From the NCBI RefSeq assembly GCF_030144325.1, contig NZ_CP126307.1, positions 682,001-746,000 of the forward strand: a DNA stretch of 64,000 nucleotides, written 5' to 3'. Position 1 is the first letter of the stretch; every line of letters begins with the position of its first letter. The notes beneath the pieces were generated by a model that saw nothing but the letters and a program-made list of their open reading frames with translations, was not told the origin of the DNA and searched no databases. The DNA is from Bosea vestrisii. Lineage in GTDB: Bacteria; Pseudomonadota; Alphaproteobacteria; Rhizobiales; Beijerinckiaceae. Made by a program: the position numbers and the translations under genes. Of the stretch, positions 38,883 to 46,962 are shown piece after piece.

Positions 38883-38897
38883 GTTCCGCAAGTGTTC
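38883..38897 (+). promoter_or_regulatory. LexA box candidate 2 (alphaproteobacterial type)
   Basis: GTTC-CGCAAGT-GTTC is a second exact match, 12 bp beyond the first and in the opposite orientation, in the same gap. Confidence 0.55.
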
Positions 38898-38931
38898 TTA
38901 CGTCAGGTCACGCAACTTTCTCGTGCGAGCC

Positions 38932-40233
38932 CTATTCGTCCGGCGCGTCGACGATCGGGTCGTAAGGCGCATCCTCGAAGCCGAGCAGGTTCCAGCTCTG
39001 GCGCATATGCGGCGGCAGCGGCGCGCTGACGTCGATCGTGCCCTTGCCGCGCGGATGCGGCAGCACGATCCGCCGGGCGAGCAGGTGCAGCTTGTTCTGG
39101 ATGCCGCCGGGCAGCTCCCAGTTCTGGATGTTGAAGTACTTGGGATCGCCGACGATCGGATGGCCGATATGGGCGGCATGCGCGCGCAATTGGTGGGTGC
39201 GGCCGGTCACCGGCTTGAGCGAGAGCCAGCCGAGCTTCTGCGCCGCGGTCTCGACCACGGCGTAATAGGTGACGGCATGCATGGCACCCTCCCCGCCATG
39301 CTCGGCGATCGCCATGCGCTGGTCGCCGTCATAGGCCTCTTCGCGCGCGAGATAGGTCGAGATCCGGCCCTGGCGGACGCGCGGCACGCCGGCGACCAGC
39401 GCCCAGTAGACCTTGCGAGCCGAACGCGAGCGGAAGGTCTTGGCGAGCGTCGCCGCGGCAAAGCGCGACTTGGCGATGACAAGGCAGCCGGCCGTGTCCT
39501 TGTCGAGTCGGTGCACGAGGCGCGGCTTCTGCCCGTCCTTGCCGGTGAGGGCATCGAGCATGCCGTCGACATGCCGCGTCGTGCCTGAGCCGCCCTGGAC
39601 AGCCAGACCCGCCGGCTTGTTGAGGACGATGACGTCGTCATCCTCATAGAGCGTGATCGAGCGCAGGAAGCCGATCGTGTCGCCATCGGCCTTGGCCGAG
39701 CGCGGCCGCTCCGCCGCCTGCTCCAGCTTGAGCGGCGGGATGCGCACGGTCTGGCCGGCCTCGAGCCGGTCCTTGCTGTCGGCACGCTTGCCGTTGACCC
39801 GCAGTTCGCCCTTCCGGACGATGCGCTGGATATGGCTGAAGGAGAGCTGTGGGAAGCGCGCTTCGAGGAAGCGGTCGATCCGCATCTCGTTCTCGTCCGG
39901 CGTCACCACGAGCTGCTGCACGCCGGTCGAGAGCACCTCGGCGGTCACGGCCTTGACCTCGGCACGCGTCGGCGCCTCCGTGATCGGCGGCTTGCGCGGT
40001 GCGGGCTTGCGCGGGCCCGCCGCTCTCGGCGCGGGATGATGTGGCTTCGGGTTGCGCGTCGGCTCGGTGCGCACGACCTCTTCCTCTGCCGGACGCGGCC
40101 TGGCGCGGGCCGAGCGGCGCGCATCATGGCTCGGGCGCTTGCCCTTCGGCGCGCCGGAGGCAGGCAGCCTGCCGCCGCGCTTGGGGCCGTTGCCTCGCGC
40201 AGGCCCGCCAGTTCCCTTGCCGCCGGTTCTCAT
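38932..40233 (-). CDS. RluA-family 23S-type pseudouridine synthase
   Basis: 433 residues from ATG 40233, which overlaps the crcB stop (ATGA), implying coupled translation. Residues 1-95 are a disordered K/R/P/G-rich extension. An S4 RNA-binding domain follows (about 117-165), then the synthase core with HRLDKDTAG (241-249), D244 being the catalytic aspartate, and the GRTHQLRAHAAHIGHPIVGD block. It converts uridines in structured RNA, likely rRNA; the site cannot be assigned. The basic tail is far longer than in E. coli RluA/RluC. Confidence 0.87.
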   Translation of the reverse strand: MRTGGKGTGGPARGNGPKRGGRLPASGAPKGKRPSHDARRSARARPRPAEEEVVRTEPTRNPKPHHPAPRAAGPRKPAPRKPPITEAPTRAEVKAVTAEVLSTGVQQLVVTPDENEMRIDRFLEARFPQLSFSHIQRIVRKGELRVNGKRADSKDRLEAGQTVRIPPLKLEQAAERPRSAKADGDTIGFLRSITLYEDDDVIVLNKPAGLAVQGGSGTTRHVDGMLDALTGKDGQKPRLVHRLDKDTAGCLVIAKSRFAAATLAKTFRSRSARKVYWALVAGVPRVRQGRISTYLAREEAYDGDQRMAIAEHGGEGAMHAVTYYAVVETAAQKLGWLSLKPVTGRTHQLRAHAAHIGHPIVGDPKYFNIQNWELPGGIQNKLHLLARRIVLPHPRGKGTIDVSAPLPPHMRQSWNLLGFEDAPYDPIVDAPDE

Positions 40234-40613
40234 GTCAGCCCCCGCACAATGGACAATCCCGCGACGAGCGCCGCAAGCGAAAGGACGACCGAGCCGAGCA
40301 CATAGAATGCAGCCGGCAACACCTCGCCGCGCTCCCAGAGCAGCACCGCGTCGAGCGAGAAGGCCGAGAAGGTGGTGAAGCCGCCCAAAATGCCGGTGGC
40401 GAGGAAGAGGCGCGCATTCTGCGTCCAGCCCTCGCCGGCCTTGAAGGCGAGGAAGCCGGCGACCAGCCCCATCACACCGGAGCCGAGGATGTTGATCGCC
40501 ATCGTCCCAAAGGGGAACGAAGGACCGAGCCATTTCAGCGAGACGACGTTGACGCCGTGCCGGAGCACGCCGCCGATGCCGGCGCCGAGGAAGACGAGAG
40601 CGGTTGAAAGCAT
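40230..40613 (-). CDS. crcB: Fluoride channel CrcB/Fluc
   Basis: 127 residues from ATG 40613, the usual Fluc length; an upstream extension overlapping the TetR gene is rejected. Four membrane helices, GAGIGGVLRHGVN at 10-22, N41 in TMAINILGS, and GGFTTFSAFS at 77-86 (the phenylalanine/threonine pore region). Fluc dimers export fluoride. No fluoride riboswitch is recognisable upstream. Confidence 0.92.
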   Translation of the reverse strand: MLSTALVFLGAGIGGVLRHGVNVVSLKWLGPSFPFGTMAINILGSGVMGLVAGFLAFKAGEGWTQNARLFLATGILGGFTTFSAFSLDAVLLWERGEVLPAAFYVLGSVVLSLAALVAGLSIVRGLT

Positions 40614-40692
40614 CGCTGAGGCATAGAGCGCCGTGCCAGCGTGCACAAACGAAATCCGCTGCAGGTATACCCGTTTCGGCCCGATCTGCTCC

Positions 40693-41328
40693 TTATTTGG
40701 CCGCCTCGGTGCCATAGCCCCGCAGGAAGGCATCGACCGCAGCGTCTGCATAGCGGGCGAGCTCGGCCGGATCGCTGTCGCAATTGCCGCTGAACATCGC
40801 GCGGTTGAGGGGTATCCAGAGCACCAGCCCGGCGAAATGGTCGGCCGCCAGCAAGGGATCGTCCATCCTCAGGCGGCCATTGGCGGCATAACGCTGGAAG
40901 GCACCCGACAGCGTCTGGAGCACTCTGCCGAAGCCGCGGCTGAACCAGCCCTGCCCGACCTCGGGAAACCGCTCGGCATTAGCGATCACCAGCCGGCGCA
41001 GGCGCAGCAGGTCAGGCTGCATCAGCGCCGTCAGGAACTTGCTCGCGAGCCGGCCTAACCCCTCCCTCGGATCGTCGGAGGCAGCAAGCTCGTCGGCCAC
41101 CAGCTTCAGCAATCCGTCGATACTGTCCGTGGTTGCCGCAACGATCTCGGCATAGAGCCGCTCCTTGTCGGCGAAATAGCGGTAGAGCGTCGGCTTCGAC
41201 ACGCCCGCCAGCGCCGCGACCTCGTCCATGGTGGTTCCGTCATAGCCCTTGCTCAGGAAAAGGCTCGTCGCCGCTTCGATGACGGTGCCGCGCTTGCGCT
41301 CGGATCGGTCGAGAGTGGCTTGCGACAT
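40693..41328 (-). CDS. TetR/AcrR-family transcriptional regulator
   Basis: 211 residues. The N-terminal helix-turn-helix reads TMDEVAALAGVSKPTLYRYFADKERLY (about 33-59); the C-terminal ligand domain is of AefR-like type (LRRLVIANAERFPEVGQGWF). It is divergent from the DUF998 gene, with a perfect operator-like palindrome in the shared promoter region, so it probably represses that gene and itself. It may also influence crcB-rluA downstream. Confidence 0.87.
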   Translation of the reverse strand: MSQATLDRSERKRGTVIEAATSLFLSKGYDGTTMDEVAALAGVSKPTLYRYFADKERLYAEIVAATTDSIDGLLKLVADELAASDDPREGLGRLASKFLTALMQPDLLRLRRLVIANAERFPEVGQGWFSRGFGRVLQTLSGAFQRYAANGRLRMDDPLLAADHFAGLVLWIPLNRAMFSGNCDSDPAELARYADAAVDAFLRGYGTEAAK

Positions 41329-41372
41329 GGCGCGGCTCCGCCGGGGCTTGACAGTATGAATGAAACTACACA

Positions 41373-41389
41373 GTTTAGTTGTACTAAAC
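41373..41389. promoter_or_regulatory. TetR-type operator
   Basis: GTTTAGT-TGT-ACTAAAC is a perfect 7-bp inverted repeat with 3-bp spacer, midway between the divergent TetR (start 41328) and DUF998 (start 41431) genes. Confidence 0.65.
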
Positions 41390-41430
41390 CGTTCAGTTCC
41401 ATTCTACCCTGTTCGCTCATGGAGAGCCAG

Positions 41431-42063
41431 ATGCAAACCGCTCCGTCCCAATCTCTCGATCGCGCCCTCCTCGCCTGCGGCGTGGCGAGCACGCCTGTCT
41501 TCTACGCCCTAGCCGTCCTGCAGCTGGCGTTGAGGCCGGAATACGACATCCGCACCCAGCCCATCAGCTTCCTGGCACTCGGTGAGCTCGGCTGGATCCA
41601 GGTCGCGAACTTCCTGGTGACCGGCGCCCTCGCACTCGCCGGCGCGATCGGTTTGCGCCGGGTACTGCGCGACCAGCGCGGCGGCAGCGCGGGCCCTATC
41701 CTCGCCGGCCTCTACGGCCTCGGCATGATCGGCGCCGGCGTGTTCGGGCCCGATCCGCTTCCCGCCCCCGGCCAGGCGCCGCAGATCAGCGTCACCGGCG
41801 CCTTGCACATGGTGGCGTTCCTCGTCTCGTTCCTGTCGCTGATCGCGGCCTGCTTCGTCATGGCGCGCCGGTTCGGCGCCGTCGGCAAGCGCGATTGGGC
41901 GCTCTACAGCGTTGCCACGGCGTTGCTGGCGCCAGCGCTTGTCGCCGCGGGCATGGCCAACCCATCCTGGGCCGGGGTGATCGTCGGCGGCGCCGGCCTC
42001 GTGCTCTTCGGCTGGTTCTCGCTCGTCGCCTATGGGATTCGCGGCGAAGCTGCGGCGGACTGA
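41431..42063 (+). CDS. DUF998 membrane protein
   Basis: 210 residues from ATG 41431 (GGAGA 5 bp upstream; ATG 41419 is an alternative). Six hydrophobic segments; the N-terminal YDIRTQPISFLALGELGWIQVANF and the FGPDPLPAPG loop match DUF998. Function unknown. Probably repressed by the divergent TetR regulator. Confidence 0.8.
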   Translation: MQTAPSQSLDRALLACGVASTPVFYALAVLQLALRPEYDIRTQPISFLALGELGWIQVANFLVTGALALAGAIGLRRVLRDQRGGSAGPILAGLYGLGMIGAGVFGPDPLPAPGQAPQISVTGALHMVAFLVSFLSLIAACFVMARRFGAVGKRDWALYSVATALLAPALVAAGMANPSWAGVIVGGAGLVLFGWFSLVAYGIRGEAAAD

Positions 42064-42150
42064 GGCCGGCAGCGCCTTAGCGGCCTGCAATTGCCAGCAG
42101 ACCACCGCCGGCGCGATTGACTTGCCACCTCCGCGACCGGCAGAAACGCC

Positions 42151-43497
42151 GTGACACAAGGGGTGATCAACGCACTGATGGCATGCGGTTCAGAACCGGG
42201 AGGCGAGCGTACCCGTGCAGCGTTCTGGCGCGCGGCCTTGCTTGTCGGCCTCGGCCACGTGCTCCTCTCGCAAACCGCCCTCGCCGCGCCGGCACGGTTA
42301 CCGTCCCGCCCGGCACAGGCTGCGAGCTTCGCCCGCGCCTGCACCATCGCGCTGCCCGAGACCAAACCGCTCTTCACCAGCGAGCCGGCGGAGCCCGCGG
42401 CTTCGAGCAAGGACGAGGCGGACGACGACAGCGACGACGAAGAGGACGATGACGACGATCCGCCACAGCGCGGCCTCGTCCTGCCGGGGTCAGCCACCTG
42501 CCTGTCGATCACCGGCACGGTCAGCGCCGGCATGCAGCGCGATTCCTTCCGGGCATCGCGCCTCGGCCCGCCGCCGCCTTCCGATGCGACGTCCTTTTCG
42601 GTCAGCGCCGCCTTCCGGATCGCAACCTCGCATGAGCTTTCGTCGGGGCTGCGCATCGGCACCGCCTTCGGCTTCACCCTGTACAGCCCGGTCGACGGTG
42701 TCAGCGAGAACTCGATCGACGAGGCGACGATCCTGATCGGCCCCTGGACCTTCGGGCTCGATGCCTCGCGCTTCTCCTTCTGGACCGGCGACGAGTTCAT
42801 CTTCTCGACACGCGTGCCCTCCCGCACCGTCGGGGTGATCGCGCTCGAGTTGCCGCTGACCGAGAGCTGGACAGCGACGCTCGCCCTCGAGGATCCGGCA
42901 CTCGGCAACACCTCCTCGACCGCGCCGATCCCGAGCGGCCGGCGCGTACCCGACGCCATCGGCCGACTGGTCTATGCACAGGGCGGCTGGACCGTGCATG
43001 GCGCGCTGGCCCTGCGCGAAATCCCCGGCACGCCGTCGCGCTTCGGGCGTGCCGGCATCCTCGGCGCGACCTATGAAGGCGAAGCGTTCGGGCATGGCTG
43101 GAACCTGACCGCCCAGCTCGCCGGCGCGATCGACGGCGCGCCCTATATCGGCTCGCAGCTCGACGCTCGCACCGTCAGCCGCGTGCTGCTAGCGAGCGAT
43201 GCCACGCGCGGCTTCTCCGCGGTCGTCTCCGGCCGCTACGAATGGACCGAGCAGATCGCCAGCAACGCCTATCTCAGCCGCTATTGGCTGGAGGTGCCGC
43301 TGCCGGGCCAGCTGCGCGGCGAAGTCAGGATCGACCGCCTCGCCGCCAACCTGGTCTGGACCCCGGTCGAGGGCTTCAAGGCCGGGATCGAAAGCTCGAT
43401 CGCCTGGGCGAAGATCGCACTGACCGGCCGGGAGATCCCGGTTGGGCTAGCGGGGCGTCAGATTTCGACGCAGGTTTTTATTGAACGGAGTTTTTGA
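42151..43497 (+). CDS. Alphaproteobacterial porin-family outer membrane protein
   Basis: 448 residues from GTG 42151; ATG 42178 is an alternative and no SD is convincing. A signal sequence ends near TALAAPA. The conserved RGLVLPGSATCLSITGTVSAG start of Porin_2-type barrels follows, the chain alternates as beta strands, and it ends in phenylalanine (ERSF) as outer membrane barrels do. A run of 16 mostly acidic residues (88-103) sits before the barrel, which is unusual. It would allow small solutes across the outer membrane. Confidence 0.75.
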   Translation: MTQGVINALMACGSEPGGERTRAAFWRAALLVGLGHVLLSQTALAAPARLPSRPAQAASFARACTIALPETKPLFTSEPAEPAASSKDEADDDSDDEEDDDDDPPQRGLVLPGSATCLSITGTVSAGMQRDSFRASRLGPPPPSDATSFSVSAAFRIATSHELSSGLRIGTAFGFTLYSPVDGVSENSIDEATILIGPWTFGLDASRFSFWTGDEFIFSTRVPSRTVGVIALELPLTESWTATLALEDPALGNTSSTAPIPSGRRVPDAIGRLVYAQGGWTVHGALALREIPGTPSRFGRAGILGATYEGEAFGHGWNLTAQLAGAIDGAPYIGSQLDARTVSRVLLASDATRGFSAVVSGRYEWTEQIASNAYLSRYWLEVPLPGQLRGEVRIDRLAANLVWTPVEGFKAGIESSIAWAKIALTGREIPVGLAGRQISTQVFIERSF

Positions 43498-43522
43498 GCC
43501 GAGCCCGTCGGCCCCACTACGA

Positions 43523-43629
43523 CGTCATTCTCGGGCGGAGAGAAGCGCAGACCCGAGAATCTCAGGACGAGAAGGAGCTGATCGGAGCTCACGCGGCCTG
43601 AGATGCTCGGGTCAAGCCCGAGCATGACG
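43523..43629. repeat. Composite palindrome repeat, copy B
   Basis: Same two-hairpin order as copy A at 31636: ATTCTCGGG/CCCGAGAAT, then GGACGAGAAGG, then TGCTCGGG-TCAAG-CCCGAGCA. It lies between the convergent porin and rarA genes. Confidence 0.75.
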
Positions 43630-43644
43630 CGAGCTGAGCCTGCC

Positions 43645-44952
43645 CTACTCCCCCCGCTCCTGCCGCAGCTTCTCCCAGTACTCCAGCCGCTTCCTGATCT
43701 CGCGCTCGAAACCGCGCTCCGGCGGATCGTAGAAGCGCTGGCGGCCGAGCGCGTCGGGCCAGTAGTTCTGGCCGGAAAAGGCGTCGGGTGCATCGTGGTC
43801 GTAGGCGTAGTCGGCGCCGTAGCCCTCGCTCTTCATCAGCTTGGTCGGCGCGTTCAGGATGGTCTTGGGCGGCGTCAGCGATCCCGCCTGCTTGGCGACG
43901 CTCACCGCCGCCTTGTAGGCGACATAGGCCGCGTTCGATTTCGGCGCGGTGGCGAGATAGATCACCGTGTTCGCCAGTGCGAGCTCGCCCTCGGGCGAGC
44001 CGAGCTGCTCATAGGTCTCCGCAGCGGCGCGGGCATGCACCAGCGCCTGCGGGTCGGCGAGCCCGATATCCTCGACCGCCATGCGCACCAGCCGGCGCGC
44101 CAGGAAACGCGGATCCTCGCCGGCGTCGAGCATGCGGGCGAAATAATAGAGCGCCGCATCCGGATCGGAGCCGCGGATCGTCTTGTGCAGGGCCGAAATC
44201 AGATTGTAGTGGCCGTCCTGCGCCTTGTCGTAGATCGGCGCGCGGCGCTGGATCACCTCGCTGAGGCCCGCCTCGTCGAAGATCTCGTCCGGCTTGGCGG
44301 CGCGCCAGGTCTCCTCGGCCAGCGTCAGCACCGCCCGCCCGTCGCCATCGGCGAACCGCGCCAGCGCGAGGCGCGCTTCCGGCGTCAGCGGCAATTCGCG
44401 GTGCTCCAGCGCCTCGGCCCGGCCGAGCAGGAAGAGCAGAGCGCCCTCGTCGAGCGCCTTGAAGGTCAGGACGCGGGCCCGCGAGAGCAGCGCGGCGTTG
44501 AGCGCGAAGGACGGGTTCTCGGTGGTGGCGCCGACCAGCGTGATCGTGCCGTCCTCCATCACCGGCAGGAAGGCGTCCTGCTGGGCCCGGTTGAAGCGGT
44601 GGATCTCGTCGACGAAGAGCAAGGTGCCCTTGCCGCCGAGCCGGCGGCCGCGTGCCCCGTCGAAGGCCTTCTTGAGATCGGCAACGCCGGAGAAGATCGC
44701 GCTGATCTGCTCGAAACCGAGATCGGTCTGCCCCGCCAGCAGGCGCGCCACCGTCGTCTTGCCGGTGCCGGGCGGCCCCCAGAAGATCAGGCTGCCGAGC
44801 GAGCCCGAGGCGATCAACCGGCTCAGCACGCCGTCGGGGCCGGTCAGGTGATCCTGGCCGGCTACTTCGCCGAGCGTCGTCGGCCGCACCCGGTCCGCGA
44901 GCGGGCGCGGGCCGGATTTGTCGAGGCCTGAAGCGGAGAAGAGGTCGCTCAC
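43645..44952 (-). CDS. rarA: Replication-associated recombination protein A (RarA/MgsA)
   Basis: 435 residues. AAA+ ATPase with Walker A GPPGTGKTT (59-67), Walker B FVDEIHRF (113-120), sensor GATTENPSF (141-149) and the C-terminal MgsA tetramerisation region (RRFYDPPERGFE). RarA acts at stalled replication forks with SSB. It follows the DegP-like gene on the same strand by a few bases, so they may share a transcript. Confidence 0.94.
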   Translation of the reverse strand: MSDLFSASGLDKSGPRPLADRVRPTTLGEVAGQDHLTGPDGVLSRLIASGSLGSLIFWGPPGTGKTTVARLLAGQTDLGFEQISAIFSGVADLKKAFDGARGRRLGGKGTLLFVDEIHRFNRAQQDAFLPVMEDGTITLVGATTENPSFALNAALLSRARVLTFKALDEGALLFLLGRAEALEHRELPLTPEARLALARFADGDGRAVLTLAEETWRAAKPDEIFDEAGLSEVIQRRAPIYDKAQDGHYNLISALHKTIRGSDPDAALYYFARMLDAGEDPRFLARRLVRMAVEDIGLADPQALVHARAAAETYEQLGSPEGELALANTVIYLATAPKSNAAYVAYKAAVSVAKQAGSLTPPKTILNAPTKLMKSEGYGADYAYDHDAPDAFSGQNYWPDALGRQRFYDPPERGFEREIRKRLEYWEKLRQERGE

Positions 44953-44953
44953 C

Positions 44954-46384
44954 TCACCCGCCGAATGTCGAGGTCACGCTCTGGCCACCCCGCGAGATCG
45001 TCACCTCCCAGGAGCGCTTGCGCTCGCGCGTCGCCAGTTCGATGTCGCGCGAGGCGTTGATGCGCTCGCCATTGATCGCGACGATCAGATCGCCCTTGCG
45101 GAAGCCGACACGGGCGGCCGCGCTGCCCTCCTCGATCTCGCTGACGACGACGCCCTCGGTCGAGAGGTCGATCGAGAGTTCCTCGGCGACGGCCGGCGAC
45201 AGGTTCAGCACGGTCAGGCCGGTGAAGGGCGAGCGGCCGGCGACCTTGACCGGCTCGCGCGGGCGCGTCTCCGGGGCCGGCGTCAGCTTGATGGGAACGG
45301 TGATGCGCTTGCCACTCCGCAACACGGTGAGCTGCGTGGTGCCGCCGATCGGCCGGGTTGCGAAGCGGTAGCCGAAGCTCTCAGGGTCGTCGACGCCGAC
45401 GCCGTCGACGGCGAGGATCACATCAGAGCGCTTGAGGCCGCCTTCGGCCGCCGGCCCCGACTCGACCACGCTGGCGACGACCGAACCGGCTGGCCGATCG
45501 AGTCCGAGCCCGTCAGCGACGTCCTGAGTCAATGCCTGCAGCCGGGCCCCGAACCAGGCCCGGCGGACGCTGCTCGCCCCCGTCCTGGCGCTGTCCACGA
45601 CGACACGAACCATGGCAGAGGGAATGGCGAAGCCGATGCCGACGCTGCCGCCCGACTTCGAGAAGATTGCGGTGTTGATGCCGGTAAGCCGGCCCTGCAT
45701 GTCGACCAGCGCGCCGCCGGAATTGCCGGGGTTGATCGCCGCATCGGTCTGGATGAAGGACTGGGCGTCACCGACGCCGACCTGGGTGCGCGCCAGTGCC
45801 GAGATGATGCCCTGGGTCACCGTCTGGCCGACGCCGAACGGGTTGCCGATCGCCAGCACGAGGTCGCCGATCTGCAGCGTATCGGAATCGCCGAGTTCGA
45901 TCGCAGCCAGATCCTTGGCGCCCTTGAGCTTGAGCACGGCGAGATCCGTGCGCGGGTCGCGCAGCAGGATCGTCGCTTCGAACTCGCGCTTGTCCGCAAG
46001 CGCGACCTTGACCTCGGTCATGCCCTCGATGACGTGGTTGTTGGTGACCACCAGCCCGCCGGCATCGACGATCACGCCCGAGCCGAGCGAGCGCTGCACC
46101 TGCTCGCGCGGCAGGCCGAAGCCGCCATCGCCGAAGAAGCGGCGGAAGAACGGATCGTCCATGAACGGGTTCTGCGGCCGCCGCTCGACGCGCGCGCCAT
46201 AGACGTTGACCACGGACGGCGCCGTCTTCTGCACGACGGGGGCGAAGGACAGCGTGATCTGCTGGCGCGCCTCGGGCACCTGACGGGCCTGCGCCAGCGC
46301 CAGCATGGGCGCGCCTACAGACAGCCCAAGACCGAGGACGAGGGCGGCAAGTTGATCTCGGTTCGGCATGATGGAACGGCGCAT
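44954..46384 (-). CDS. DegP/DegQ-family periplasmic serine protease
   Basis: 476 residues from ATG 46384 with AAGGAGAT 5 bp upstream; the longer frame to 46477 is rejected. A signal peptide ends near LALAQA. The trypsin-like domain shows the triad H117 (NNHVIEG), D147 (RTDLAVL) and S222 (GNSGGAL). Two PDZ domains follow (about 285-375 and 385-470). It degrades or refolds damaged envelope proteins. It is divergent from the BLUF gene. Confidence 0.9.
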   Translation of the reverse strand: MRRSIMPNRDQLAALVLGLGLSVGAPMLALAQARQVPEARQQITLSFAPVVQKTAPSVVNVYGARVERRPQNPFMDDPFFRRFFGDGGFGLPREQVQRSLGSGVIVDAGGLVVTNNHVIEGMTEVKVALADKREFEATILLRDPRTDLAVLKLKGAKDLAAIELGDSDTLQIGDLVLAIGNPFGVGQTVTQGIISALARTQVGVGDAQSFIQTDAAINPGNSGGALVDMQGRLTGINTAIFSKSGGSVGIGFAIPSAMVRVVVDSARTGASSVRRAWFGARLQALTQDVADGLGLDRPAGSVVASVVESGPAAEGGLKRSDVILAVDGVGVDDPESFGYRFATRPIGGTTQLTVLRSGKRITVPIKLTPAPETRPREPVKVAGRSPFTGLTVLNLSPAVAEELSIDLSTEGVVVSEIEEGSAAARVGFRKGDLIVAINGERINASRDIELATRERKRSWEVTISRGGQSVTSTFGG

Positions 46385-46539
46385 GCCGATCTCCTTCTTG
46401 AAACAAAACAGCCGCCTCGGCAGTTCAGATGCTGAACCATCCCTCCGCGACAGCATCCCGGACACTGTCGAGAACACGCGCAGCGCGTTCCTGTTCCGGG
46501 TTGCGAAACACCCGCCCTGCCCACGAAAGGACCCTCGAC

Positions 46540-46959
46540 GTGAGCCTCGTGCGCCTTGTTTATGCCAGCCGCAGCCGACTCGTCGAGGCGGATCGACGCA
46601 TCGGGCTCGCGCGCATTCTCGAGACGGCGCGGCGGCTCAATGCCGAAAGACATGTCACGGGCTTCCTGATGGCAACGCGGGGCGGATTTGCCCAGATCCT
46701 CGAAGGCGAGGCCGGTTCTATCGCGGAAACCTATGGCCGGATCATGGTCGATCCACGCCATGCCGAGCTGCGCCTGTTGGCGCAGGATGCCGTCGATCAA
46801 CGGCAGTTCGCTGGCTGGGCAATGGCCTATGCCGAGCACGATCAGACGACCGAATTCATCTTCGGACTCTATGGCATCGCGCCGGATACCGAAATCTTCG
46901 AGCAGCCGCTCGACGTGCTGCTCGATCTTGCCGGCGAGCTCGCCAGCGCTCGCGCCTGA
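46540..46959 (+). CDS. BLUF-domain blue-light sensor, single domain
   Basis: 139 residues from GTG 46540 with GAAAGGA about 8 bp upstream; the longer frame overlaps the protease gene. It is a complete FAD-binding BLUF domain: RLVYASRS with Y8, RRLNAERHVTGFL with N34, GGFAQILEG with Q52, and AGWAMAY with W93/M95. Y, N and Q make up the hydrogen-bond switch that responds to blue light. There is no output domain, so signalling must use a partner protein. Divergent from the DegP-like gene. Confidence 0.85.
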   Translation: MSLVRLVYASRSRLVEADRRIGLARILETARRLNAERHVTGFLMATRGGFAQILEGEAGSIAETYGRIMVDPRHAELRLLAQDAVDQRQFAGWAMAYAEHDQTTEFIFGLYGIAPDTEIFEQPLDVLLDLAGELASARA

Positions 46960-46962
46960 CCC

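Noticed and set aside
40614..40692. Possible fluoride riboswitch upstream of crcB
   Set aside because: The conserved pseudoknot elements of the crcB motif are not present in the short leader.
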